A stretch of 6,628 nt of DNA from NCBI GenBank assembly GCA_963600315.1, contig CAVCAW010000106.1, forward strand, positions 1-6,628. Reading direction: 5' to 3'. Origin of the DNA: UBA6382 sp963600315 (lineage in GTDB: Bacteria; Bacteroidota; Bacteroidia; Bacteroidales; Bacteroidaceae). Of this stretch, positions 1-5,636 are shown piece by piece. How positions within the stretch are numbered: the stretch's first letter is position 1; the number at the start of each line of letters is the position of its first letter. The notes beneath the pieces were generated by a model, which made no database searches, was not told the origin of the DNA, and saw only the letters and a program-made list of their open reading frames with translations. The translations under genes were made by a program, and so were the position numbers.

Positions 1-2127
1 CCTAATGACCATAGGGTTTATAGGGTAATGGGGAGCACCAAAGGTTGTTCCTCCTTCCTTGTCATAGTTAACGTGGCTTGCCATCAGATAAAATCTGGTG
101 TGTTTCAGATGAAAATTCACATAGACGTTTATTATAGGGTGGTTGCCTACCTTTGTGATGTTATCGGCCGATTGGTTAGCGTACAGCCCGAGCGCAGGAC
201 TGTAAGTGGACGCATAGTATTTTGAGAAATACGACAAGTCGGCGCCAAACTCAGTGTTTAGGACTTTGGCTATGCGGAATTTAAGATAGATGTTCGTGTA
301 TGCGGTGATGCTGGGAAGGGGTAATATTTCCTTGTTGCTGGTAGCCTGCCATATGATGGAATTCTCCCAATTTAAAATTCCAAATTTGAAATTTTTGTCT
401 AATGCAATCGCAAATACGGAAATATTCTTTGAGGTTTGAGCAACTTCTGTGTTCAATGTGGATTTTCCCTCGGCAGAAGTCAGAGATACCGTGTTGAAAT
501 ATGTGTAGTTCGTGATATTATATGCGTCGCCTCTAAGTCGAAGTGCAAGTTTTTTGCTTTCCAGCGTGATGCCAATGTTGTTTGTGAGCTGTTTGGACAA
601 GTTGCTGTTGTCCCACCATAGATAGGTGGACTGGTAATGGCGATAGAAGAATGTGGGGGTTTTGTTAACTGACGAAGCCCTTAACGACAAGTCTACAGAG
701 TCTTTGAATAATGCAACGCTAAGTGTGCCACGCCCTTTCAATTCGTATTCCCCCCAACGATTGTTCTCGTTTGAAGTTTGAACAGATAGTAAATAATTCA
801 GCAGTGGACTTTTTTCACGAAAAATCTGTGCCCCAACGCTAAGACGGTTCTCTGTGAAGTTTTCTCGTCCTTGCAGTCCTGGCATCTTGTAGTTGTTGAA
901 ATCGTGTTTAGCATAAATGCGTATGCCTGCCGACAAGTATTTGTTAAGCCCTTCGCTTAATTCCAAAGCAAGGTAGTTTGATACCGACACATTGTCGATG
1001 TGTTCGTTGACGGAATCTCGGTTAAGGTAATTGTATGTATAGAAATCGGAGAGTGATTGGTTGGCCAAAAACTTACGGCTGTTCGAACCAATCTTTATCG
1101 TGTGAATGATGCTGCTGACGGGTATGAAGACAGTGGAGTCTTTCACTTTAGTAGTCTTTTCCAACTTATCCTTAATGTCATCTTTCTCAATCTCTTTTGC
1201 GGATATGGCACCGGCAGGTATAGCCATGATTGGTTTGATGCTGTCTTTTCGCATGTTGACAGAATTTGTTGTGAGGGTTGCCGTCTTGCTATATCCGATA
1301 CTATACCGATGATTGAACTGAATTCCGTTAATGTGCATCTTGTTCCACACCTTGTTCAGGTTTGTCGGAATTTCCTTGGTCGTATAGTTTGTTGGGAACT
1401 TTTGGGGATTCATGACATATTCGTCATCAGTTATTCCTCCGTTTTCGCGCGTTTTAAGGTAGTTGGCGAACACTAGCCAGTGAGCCTTGTAGCGATCTTT
1501 TATTACCGAACCGTAGAAATTGAAACCGAAGTCTGCTGTAGACTGGTTGTCATGGTAGCCTCGACCATACAGATAATCCAGATTAAAGCCGATACCAGCA
1601 TCCTTGTTTATATTTACTGCGTATTTTGCCGACAGGTAGTCTTCACCGTTGTCGCTGTCACCACATTCGTGATAAGTGAGGTTAGTAATGGGAGAGTAGG
1701 TGTTTGTGAAGTGAAATGTGTTGATGTCTTTGATGAAGAAATCGTATGGCTGTGTAAATATGTAGTCTGACATTTCTGGACGTAGGCTATATAGCTTTGA
1801 TATGCGTGGTGAGCCGATGTTGCCCAATGAACTATAGAACCATTTTCTGCCTGTAGTGAACGAACTGTTTTGAAACAAGTGGGCTGTTGTGTCAACTGCC
1901 ACCGAGTCGAATAGCCCGCTTTGATCGCTTATCGTCCATGTGCGGATTCCACGCTTTGCCTTGGCGCGTTCTTCAGCCTTCTTGTCTTTGTTCTTGCTTG
2001 GGTTGCTCTTGATAACCCTGTTGTCTTCATCGCGTAAGGTCTGTCCGAAAACAATGGTGATGCTAAACAAAAGGAGTATCAGTGACGTTATTTCTCGTCT
2101 TGCTATTGTGCTATGTAGGGATAACAT
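1..2127 (-). CDS. Porin_10-type putative outer-membrane porin, 3' end cut by window edge
   Basis: Reading the minus strand from the ATG at 2127 gives 709 codons with no stop, so the gene continues past position 1. Residues 1-28 look like a signal peptide: basic Arg10-Arg11, a hydrophobic run at about 16-27, and likely cleavage before Gln29. A Lys/Glu-rich linker (about 40-60) follows. Then comes a stretch typical of Bacteroidota putative porins, with LFQN at 84-87 and SLGNIGSPR at about 100-108. The rest alternates aromatic and polar residues as expected for outer-membrane beta-strands. One strongly charged stretch (310-329, AKEIEKDDIKDK...) is probably a loop. The last visible residues (HYPINPMVIR) resemble the penultimate region of such barrels, so perhaps only some ten residues are missing. 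The ATG at 2127 is the only in-frame ATG that precedes the signal peptide. The family role is passive outer-membrane transport; the substrate is unknown. The family call rests on motif recall, not a search. Confidence 0.8.
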   Translation of the reverse strand, partial: MLSLHSTIARREITSLILLLFSITIVFGQTLRDEDNRVIKSNPSKNKDKKAEERAKAKRGIRTWTISDQSGLFDSVAVDTTAHLFQNSSFTTGRKWFYSSLGNIGSPRISKLYSLRPEMSDYIFTQPYDFFIKDINTFHFTNTYSPITNLTYHECGDSDNGEDYLSAKYAVNINKDAGIGFNLDYLYGRGYHDNQSTADFGFNFYGSVIKDRYKAHWLVFANYLKTRENGGITDDEYVMNPQKFPTNYTTKEIPTNLNKVWNKMHINGIQFNHRYSIGYSKTATLTTNSVNMRKDSIKPIMAIPAGAISAKEIEKDDIKDKLEKTTKVKDSTVFIPVSSIIHTIKIGSNSRKFLANQSLSDFYTYNYLNRDSVNEHIDNVSVSNYLALELSEGLNKYLSAGIRIYAKHDFNNYKMPGLQGRENFTENRLSVGAQIFREKSPLLNYLLSVQTSNENNRWGEYELKGRGTLSVALFKDSVDLSLRASSVNKTPTFFYRHYQSTYLWWDNSNLSKQLTNNIGITLESKKLALRLRGDAYNITNYTYFNTVSLTSAEGKSTLNTEVAQTSKNISVFAIALDKNFKFGILNWENSIIWQATSNKEILPLPSITAYTNIYLKFRIAKVLNTEFGADLSYFSKYYASTYSPALGLYANQSADNITKVGNHPIINVYVNFHLKHTRFYLMASHVNYDKEGGTTFGAPHYPINPMVIR

Positions 2128-2138
2128 ATAATTTTCAA

Positions 2139-2159
2139 ATGCTTTTTGTGGCAAAGCAT
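2139..2159 (-). promoter_or_regulatory. Hairpin in the porin mRNA leader
   Basis: On the minus strand ATGCTTT (2159-2153) and AAAGCAT (2145-2139) form a perfect 7-bp stem with a 7-nt loop. It ends 11 nt before the porin start codon. The hairpin contains an upstream ATG preceded by AGGAG. It could influence translation initiation, but it has only two G-C pairs, so it may also be chance. Confidence 0.35.
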
Positions 2160-2205
2160 GCTCCTGTGTCTTGTGAGTAATACTATATAATCCTGTCTCA
2201 AACTG

Positions 2206-2213
2206 CAAAAATA
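2206..2213 (-). promoter_or_regulatory. Putative -7 box of the porin gene promoter
   Basis: The minus strand reads TATTTTTG here, an exact match to the Bacteroidota -7 consensus TAnnTTTG. A clear -33 TTTG is lacking; only a weak AATG lies about 22 bp upstream (2236-2239). Transcription would start near 2200 and give a leader of about 70 nt. The box lies just downstream of the terminator of the preceding lipoprotein gene, which fits independent transcription of the porin. Confidence 0.5.
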
Positions 2214-2246
2214 CTAAAAAACGACAGTAATCTCGCATTCTTACGT

Positions 2247-2287
2247 AAAGAAAAGGGTCGTGCCGGTTTGGCGCGACCCTTTTCTTT
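2247..2287 (-). terminator. Strong terminator after the OmpA-family lipoprotein gene
   Basis: Arms 2247-2264 and 2270-2287 pair over 18 positions around a 5-nt loop. The core is G-C rich (GGGTCG against CGACCC) and the ends are A/T rich. One position (2261/2273) is G-T on the plus strand and a mismatch on the minus strand. Read leftwards the stem ends in TTTTCTTT, a U-rich tail folded into the stem. It sits 27 bp past the lipoprotein stop codon and upstream of the porin promoter, so it ends the lipoprotein transcript. The near symmetry would let it stop transcription from either side. Confidence 0.85.
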
Positions 2288-2313
2288 TATTACGGTTTGT
2301 AGATTCTTAATGG

Positions 2314-3195
2314 TTATTTGGTTTCGGGAGCCTCGTCAATGAGCTCCATGAATTGGTCAAGTTTTGGTGTTATGATAATCTGCGTGCGGCGGTTGCGCTG
2401 ACGGCCTATCTCAGTATTGTTGTTGGCGATGGGGTTATATTCGCCTCGTCCTGCAGCTGAAAGCCGTTTTGGGTCTACGCCATAAGTGTTTTGCAGGGCT
2501 TGAACTACAGATGATGCACGCAGAGCACTGAGATCCCAGTTGTTGCGAATGTTGGTGCGGCTGATAGGCACGTTGTCGGTATTACCCTCAATAAGAACCT
2601 CGTAGTCCTTGTAGTCCATGATAATCTTCGCAATCTTGCTTAGAGTCTCACTGGCACGGTCGTTGATTTCGTAGCTTCCTGACTTGTAAAGCATGTTGTC
2701 AGCCAATGAAATGTATACCACACCCTTAAGAACCTGAACGTCAACTTCCTTCAATTCGTCACGACTCAGAGAACGTGTGAGTTTGTTACTGAGCGCCTGG
2801 TTAAGAGAGTCGCTCTTCGATTTTGCCTCAACCAAATGCTTTATGAAGGCGTTGGAGGCGTTGATTTCGTCAACGAGCTTTGATATGTTGACGTTGCCCT
2901 GAGTGTTTTGGTTTAGACTGTTGTCCAACGATTTTTGGAGCTCTGAATACTGCTGCCTCAGTTCGGTATTCTGTCTTTGAGCATCATTGAGTCTGTCTTC
3001 TATGTTCTTTCCGTTTGTCTGGCTTTTTGCCAAATCAATCTGCGAAGATTGGTACTTTTCCTGAAGTGAGCCGAACTCCTTCTGAAGTGAAGCATAATCG
3101 CTTTGAAGACTTTCGTAGGTTTTCTTTGACACACAGCTCGATAGGCTTAATGTCAGGCAAGCCAAAAAGGCTACTAAGATAGTTGATTTCTTCAT
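2314..3195 (-). CDS. OmpA-family peptidoglycan-binding lipoprotein with coiled-coil stalk
   Basis: The product is 293 aa. Residues 1-21 form a lipoprotein signal: KK at 2-3, a hydrophobic core, and lipobox LSSC with lipidated Cys21. Residues about 24-135 are rich in Gln, Ser, Leu, Glu and Lys and look like a coiled coil (repeated SLQ spacing). The C-terminal domain, about 155-276, is OmpA/MotB-like. It has EGNTDNVPI (203-211), NNWDLSALRA (218-227) and GRQRNRRTQI (264-273). By family analogy Asp207 and Arg226 would contact diaminopimelate in peptidoglycan. The protein probably anchors the outer membrane to the cell wall, with the stalk spanning the periplasm. Start choice: an earlier in-frame TTG at 3252 falls inside the probable -33 box and would hide the signal peptide, so the ATG at 3195 is preferred. 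The leader is A-rich without a Shine-Dalgarno. A strong terminator follows, so the gene looks monocistronic at its 3' end. Confidence 0.93.
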   Translation of the reverse strand: MKKSTILVAFLACLTLSLSSCVSKKTYESLQSDYASLQKEFGSLQEKYQSSQIDLAKSQTNGKNIEDRLNDAQRQNTELRQQYSELQKSLDNSLNQNTQGNVNISKLVDEINASNAFIKHLVEAKSKSDSLNQALSNKLTRSLSRDELKEVDVQVLKGVVYISLADNMLYKSGSYEINDRASETLSKIAKIIMDYKDYEVLIEGNTDNVPISRTNIRNNWDLSALRASSVVQALQNTYGVDPKRLSAAGRGEYNPIANNNTEIGRQRNRRTQIIITPKLDQFMELIDEAPETK

Positions 3196-3221
3196 TTCGG
3201 TTGTTGTTTTTATTGTTTTTG

Positions 3222-3252
3222 CAAATGTTACCGTAAAGTAAATCGGATGCAA
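3222..3252 (-). promoter_or_regulatory. Putative promoter of the OmpA-family lipoprotein gene
   Basis: The minus strand has TTG at 3252-3250 and AACATTTG at 3229-3222, separated by 20 bp. This fits the Bacteroidota -33/-7 layout with one mismatch in the TA of TAnnTTTG. Transcription would begin near 3215, giving an A-rich leader of about 20 nt before the ATG at 3195. This supports the shorter start for the gene. Confidence 0.5.
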
Positions 3253-3397
3253 TGTTAGCGATAAATATGTTAGCGTCCAACTTTATTCGCTTATTTTAGG
3301 ACATTATGCTGGATAATTTATGTTTTTTAATAGACAATAGCTATTTGCAACTGTCTCTATCGGCAATCTCAATATGTTTTATGGAAACTCCGGCGCT

Positions 3398-4666
3398 TCA
3401 CGAATTTTTGTTTAGAGATTGCATGTAGCTTCGCAACTTGTTCTCTGCGTTATTGTCTTGCCCTTCCCATAGTTTCATATCTTTCAGCTTGTCGGGCATA
3501 TATTGTTGTTCGACGTAATGTCCTGGGAAATCGTGAGGATATTTGTAATCGGCACCATAGCCAATATCTTTCATTAGCTTTGTCGGCGCATTGCGCAGAT
3601 GCAGCGGTACGGGAGCATTGCCAGTTTCTTCAACAATCTGCAAGGCTTTGTTGATTCCCAAGTATGCCGAATTACTCTTGGGTGAGCATGCTAGATATAC
3701 AGTTGCCTCGGCCAGGGGAATACGACCCTCTGGCCAACCAATTCTCTCTACAGCTTCAAAAGCAGCGTTAGCCAAAAGTAAGGCGTTAGGGTTCGCAAGC
3801 CCTACATCCTCAGAGGCAGATATTACAAGCCTACGCGCAATAAATTTCGGGTCTTCTCCGCTCTTTACCATGCGTGCCAGCCAATATAGTGCGGCATCTG
3901 GGTCGCTGCCTCTTATGCTCTTTATGAATGCCGATATGATATCATAATGCAATTCCCCATTTTTGTCGTACATTGTAGGGTTTTGCATTATTTGGGTTTT
4001 TACCGTTTTGTTGCTGATTACGATTGTGTCATTGGGACCATAAGACGACACTATGGTATCAAGTATGTTGAATAGTTTTCGGCCGTCGCCACCGCTGTAC
4101 TGAAACAGTGCTTCTGTTTCTTCTGTTACAACCTTGCGCGACTTGAGTATCGTGTCGCAGGTAACTGCTTTGTTAAGCAGTTTGCCTAAGTCGGCATCGT
4201 CCAGACTTTTTAGAGTATAAACCTGGCACCTTGAAAGCAAAGGTGTAATCACCTCAAAAGAAGGATTTTCTGTTGTTGCGCCTATCAGAGTCACAATACC
4301 TTTTTCCACTGCTGCAAGTAGCGAGTCTTGTTGTGACTTGCTGAATCGGTGTATCTCGTCAATAAACAAGATTGGGGTGGGGGAATCAAAGAAACTGCTG
4401 CTCGAAGCACGGTCAATAACCTCCCTAACGTCTTTCACTCCGCTGTTAATGGCGCTCAGTGTGAAGAATGCTGTTTTCACAGAGTTAGCAATGATTTGCG
4501 CTAGGGTCGTTTTTCCTACACCCGGAGGCCCCCACATGATGAATGAGCAGACATGCTTGTTGTCTATCATGCGCCTCAAGGCCTTGCCCTCACCTACAAG
4601 GTGCTCCTGCCCGACATAATCATCAAGACATGTGGGCCTCATTCTCTCTGCCAAAGGTATAGCCAT
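3398..4666 (-). CDS. rarA: RarA (MgsA) replication-associated recombination AAA+ ATPase
   Basis: The product is 422 aa, the usual size for RarA. It opens with PLAERMRPTCLDDYVGQEHL, the family's N-terminal signature. The AAA+ module follows: Walker A GPPGVGKT (46-53), Walker B ILFIDEIH (99-106, with Asp103 and Glu104), sensor 1 GATTENPSF (129-137), an arginine finger at Arg146 in LLSRCQVY, and sensor 2 GGDGRKLFN (192-200). The C-terminal half (about 240-405) is the tetramerisation domain, with IRGSDPDAALYWLARMV and the LHLRNAPTKLMKDIGYG block near 356-371. RarA works with SSB and RecA at stalled replication forks and single-strand gaps. An in-frame TTG at 4711 is rejected as the start because it lies inside a perfect TAnnTTTG box. 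The ATG at 4666 is preceded by AGGA. All key residues are present. No clear intrinsic terminator follows the stop, so some read-through into the lipoprotein gene is possible. Confidence 0.97.
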   Translation of the reverse strand: MAIPLAERMRPTCLDDYVGQEHLVGEGKALRRMIDNKHVCSFIMWGPPGVGKTTLAQIIANSVKTAFFTLSAINSGVKDVREVIDRASSSSFFDSPTPILFIDEIHRFSKSQQDSLLAAVEKGIVTLIGATTENPSFEVITPLLSRCQVYTLKSLDDADLGKLLNKAVTCDTILKSRKVVTEETEALFQYSGGDGRKLFNILDTIVSSYGPNDTIVISNKTVKTQIMQNPTMYDKNGELHYDIISAFIKSIRGSDPDAALYWLARMVKSGEDPKFIARRLVISASEDVGLANPNALLLANAAFEAVERIGWPEGRIPLAEATVYLACSPKSNSAYLGINKALQIVEETGNAPVPLHLRNAPTKLMKDIGYGADYKYPHDFPGHYVEQQYMPDKLKDMKLWEGQDNNAENKLRSYMQSLNKNS

Positions 4667-4708
4667 TTTCCTATTTAGTTTCTTCTCGGTTGTCCGATTA
4701 TTAAAATG

Positions 4709-4716
4709 CAAAAATA
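4709..4716 (-). promoter_or_regulatory. Putative -7 box of the rarA promoter
   Basis: The minus strand reads TATTTTTG, an exact TAnnTTTG match, about 43 bp upstream of the rarA ATG. No good -33 TTTG is seen at the expected distance. The transcript would diverge from tRNA-Arg, whose own -7 box lies about 45 bp away on the plus strand. Confidence 0.5.
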
Positions 4717-4761
4717 GTCATAATTCGTCTGCCTGGTAAGTCTTTTCTCATTAAAAAAAAG

Positions 4762-4769
4762 TAATTTTG
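4762..4769 (+). promoter_or_regulatory. Putative -7 box of the tRNA-Arg promoter
   Basis: TAATTTTG is an exact match to TAnnTTTG. It ends 19 bp before the first base of the tRNA, a sensible distance for a short processed leader. A -33 TTTG is not obvious at 19-21 bp upstream. Confidence 0.55.
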
Positions 4770-4788
4770 CATCATCTTTTACAGACTT

Positions 4789-4862
4789 GGTCCCATAGCT
4801 TAGCTGAATAGAGCGTCAGATTCCGGTTCTGAAGGTCGAGGGTTTGAATCCCTCTGGGATCA
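4789..4862 (+). tRNA. tRNA-Arg (anticodon CCG)
   Basis: A full cloverleaf can be drawn over 74 nt. The acceptor stem pairs GGTCCCA (4789-4795) with TGGGATC (4855-4861), including one G-T pair, and the discriminator is A4862. The D stem pairs 4798-4801 with 4811-4814. The anticodon stem pairs TCAGA (4816-4820) with TCTGA (4828-4832) around the loop TTCCGGT, giving anticodon CCG at 4823-4825, which reads the Arg codon CGG. The T arm pairs GAGGG with CCCTC around TTTGAAT. The 3' CCA is not encoded and must be added. Confidence 0.96.
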
Positions 4863-4863
4863 C

Positions 4864-4894
4864 AAAGAAGACGGCAATTCACCGTCTTTTTTTT
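4864..4894 (+). terminator. Intrinsic terminator of tRNA-Arg
   Basis: AAGACGG (4868-4874) pairs with CCGTCTT (4882-4888) around a 7-nt loop, followed by a run of T to 4894. The A-rich left flank can extend the stem into the T-run. It begins immediately after the tRNA, so the tRNA is a single-gene transcript. Confidence 0.9.
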
Positions 4895-5016
4895 GTGATT
4901 AATAAGCGAAATGTGAAAAGATTTCTCGTTTTGCGATTTTGAACGATTTTCTTAGACAATTGTTTTGCGTTGCGTGTTCACGCTTTGCTAACATGAAAAT
5001 GTTGGGCAGACGTCTG

Positions 5017-5097
5017 AATTCCGGCCGAAACAGATATCAATTCTCGCGGAAACGGGCATTCGCTTTGGGGGAAACTGACGACAATTTCAGCTGAAAT
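5017..5097. repeat. Four partly palindromic 15-nt units in 22-bp register
   Basis: Units start at 5017, 5039, 5061 and 5083 and are separated by unrelated 7-nt spacers. They read AATTCCGGCCGAAAC, AATTCTCGCGGAAAC, CGCTTTGGGGGAAAC and AATTTCAGCTGAAAT. Shared positions include T4, G8 and G11-A-A-A, so GAAA recurs exactly every 22 bp. The last unit is part of a perfect 16-bp palindrome (5083-5098). The first has a palindromic CGGCCG core at the same centre, while the third is barely symmetric. A spacing of about two helical turns would place the units on one face of the DNA. The function is unknown. Confidence 0.5.
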
Positions 5098-5159
5098 TCA
5101 ACTGTTAACTCTGCAATATGTGTTTGGCGTAAGGGTTCTGATTGTCCAGTGTTGTCCAC

Positions 5160-5178
5160 GGTAAAGTGGGTCTTTACC
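5160..5178. repeat. Perfect 7-bp hairpin in the tRNA gap
   Basis: GGTAAAG (5160-5166) and CTTTACC (5172-5178) form a perfect stem around TGGGT. No T-run follows, so it is not a typical terminator. It lies in non-coding sequence between the two tRNA genes. Confidence 0.4.
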
Positions 5179-5195
5179 TTCGGACTAAATGTGGG

Positions 5196-5222
5196 TGTCG
5201 TTGCCTACGTTTTGTCGTTGCC
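5196..5222. repeat. Direct repeat TGTCGTTGCC, two copies 17 bp apart
   Basis: TGTCGTTGCC occurs at 5196-5205 and again, identical, at 5213-5222. The shorter repeat TTGTCCA occurs nearby at 5142-5148 and 5152-5158, exactly 10 bp apart. Both pairs lie in non-coding sequence. Confidence 0.45.
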
Positions 5223-5244
5223 AATGACCGTGTTCTTGTCATTC

Positions 5245-5265
5245 GCACATACGAAACGTAAGTGC
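5245..5265. repeat. Hairpin with one A-A mismatch in the tRNA gap
   Basis: GCACATACG (5245-5253) pairs with CGTAAGTGC (5257-5265) around AAA, with a single A-A mismatch in nine positions. On the plus strand it is followed by AGTTTTCG, a weak T-tract, so a terminator role is possible but not convincing. Confidence 0.4.
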
Positions 5266-5385
5266 AGTTTTCGTCTTATACAGCTTAGCCACACTTCTTT
5301 TTTTTATGTATTTCCCTCACTCAATTATAAGCCAGTCGCCTTGTAAAATTTTCTACTGAGTCACAATAAGCAATATCATTACATG

Positions 5386-5418
5386 TAACAAAAAAGGCTT
5401 CCGATTAAGGAAGCCTTT
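5386..5418 (-). terminator. Intrinsic terminator of tRNA-Lys
   Basis: On the minus strand AAAGGCTTCC (5418-5409) and GGAAGCCTTT (5402-5393) form a perfect 10-bp stem with a 6-nt loop, followed by more T residues (TTTTTTG across the end of the stem). It starts two bases after the tRNA. On the plus strand the T-tract is short, so it would be weaker for rightward transcription. Confidence 0.9.
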
Positions 5419-5419
5419 G

Positions 5420-5492
5420 TACGCCCTCAGGGGTTCGAACCCTGGACCCATTGATTAAGAGTCAATTGCTCTACCAACTGAGCTAAGGACGC
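5420..5492 (-). tRNA. tRNA-Lys (anticodon CTT)
   Basis: The minus strand folds into a complete 73-nt cloverleaf. The acceptor GCGTCCT (5492-5486) pairs with AGGGCGT (5427-5421), with two G-T pairs, and the discriminator is A at 5420. The D arm is GCTC-AGTTGGTA-GAGC. The anticodon stem ATTGA/TCAAT holds the loop CTCTTAA, giving CTT at 5459-5457, which reads the Lys codon AAG. The T arm is CAGGG-TTCGAAC-CCCTG. CCA is not encoded. The gene converges on tRNA-Arg and diverges from the peptidase gene. Confidence 0.97.
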
Positions 5493-5519
5493 TTTGTCAT
5501 TGATTTCTCAATTGCGATG

Positions 5520-5550
5520 CAAAAGTAGTGCTTTTTTTTTGTTCGCCAAA
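5520..5550 (-). promoter_or_regulatory. Consensus promoter of tRNA-Lys
   Basis: The minus strand has TTTG at 5550-5547 and TACTTTTG at 5527-5520, with a 19-bp spacer that includes an A-run. This matches the Bacteroidota TTTG-N19-TAnnTTTG promoter exactly. Transcription would start roughly 20 nt before the tRNA. It is the best promoter in the window and the main support for the phylum call. Confidence 0.8.
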
Positions 5551-5578
5551 GATATTTGGAAAGAAAAATCAAGTTTTT

Positions 5579-5612
5579 TTTGAAATCCATGTTTTTGTAC
5601 CCTATAAAGTTG
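5579..5612 (+). promoter_or_regulatory. Weak candidate promoter of the C10 peptidase gene
   Basis: TTTG at 5579-5582 and TAAAGTTG at 5605-5612 (one mismatch to TAnnTTTG) are separated by 22 bp. Transcription would start near 5620 and leave a leader of about 17 nt. A second near-match, TAATTTCG at 5624-5631, would put the start at the ATG itself. Neither is strong, which could mean regulated or low expression. Confidence 0.25.
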
Positions 5613-5636
5613 TCTTTATTTAGTAATTTCGCAGAT

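Larger units (their letters stand above)
4895..5390. other. Gene-free gap between the two tRNA terminators
   Basis: About 500 bp with no convincing protein gene. The longest plus-strand frame (65 codons at 5149-5346) opens with a TTG, has no ribosome binding site and shows no domain I recognise. I found no exact TAnnTTTG box on either strand. The stretch does hold structure: a 22-bp-spaced array (5017-5097), a 10-bp direct repeat (5196-5222) and two hairpins (5160-5178 and 5245-5265), listed separately. It could be a decayed insertion, a dispersed intergenic repeat or a structured non-coding element. No tRNA 3'-end duplication that would mark an attachment site is visible. Confidence 0.6.

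Noticed and set aside
1057..1476. Plus-strand frame of 139 codons
   Set aside because: It lies opposite the porin gene, whose minus-strand frame is continuous and has family motifs. The plus frame has no recognisable domain or start signal. The same applies to the other short plus-strand frames between 28 and 2131 and to the minus-strand frame at 1614-1895, which is out of phase with the porin.
3253..3397. Terminator or small RNA between rarA and the lipoprotein gene
   Set aside because: Only a 5-bp pairing (AGACA with TGTCT around 3333-3357) was found, with no T-run after it; this is too weak to call.
5017..5097. CRISPR array
   Set aside because: Units of 15 nt with 7-nt spacers are far too short, the units are not identical, and no cas genes are present.
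5149..5346. Possible 65-aa membrane-like small protein on the plus strand
   Set aside because: It opens with a TTG, lacks a ribosome binding site and promoter, spans the two hairpins and the direct repeat, and resembles no family I know.
4789..5492. Integration site or genomic island bounded by the two tRNA genes
   Set aside because: No copy of either tRNA 3' end occurs elsewhere in the window, and no integrase or transposase is seen. The gap is too small to hold an island.
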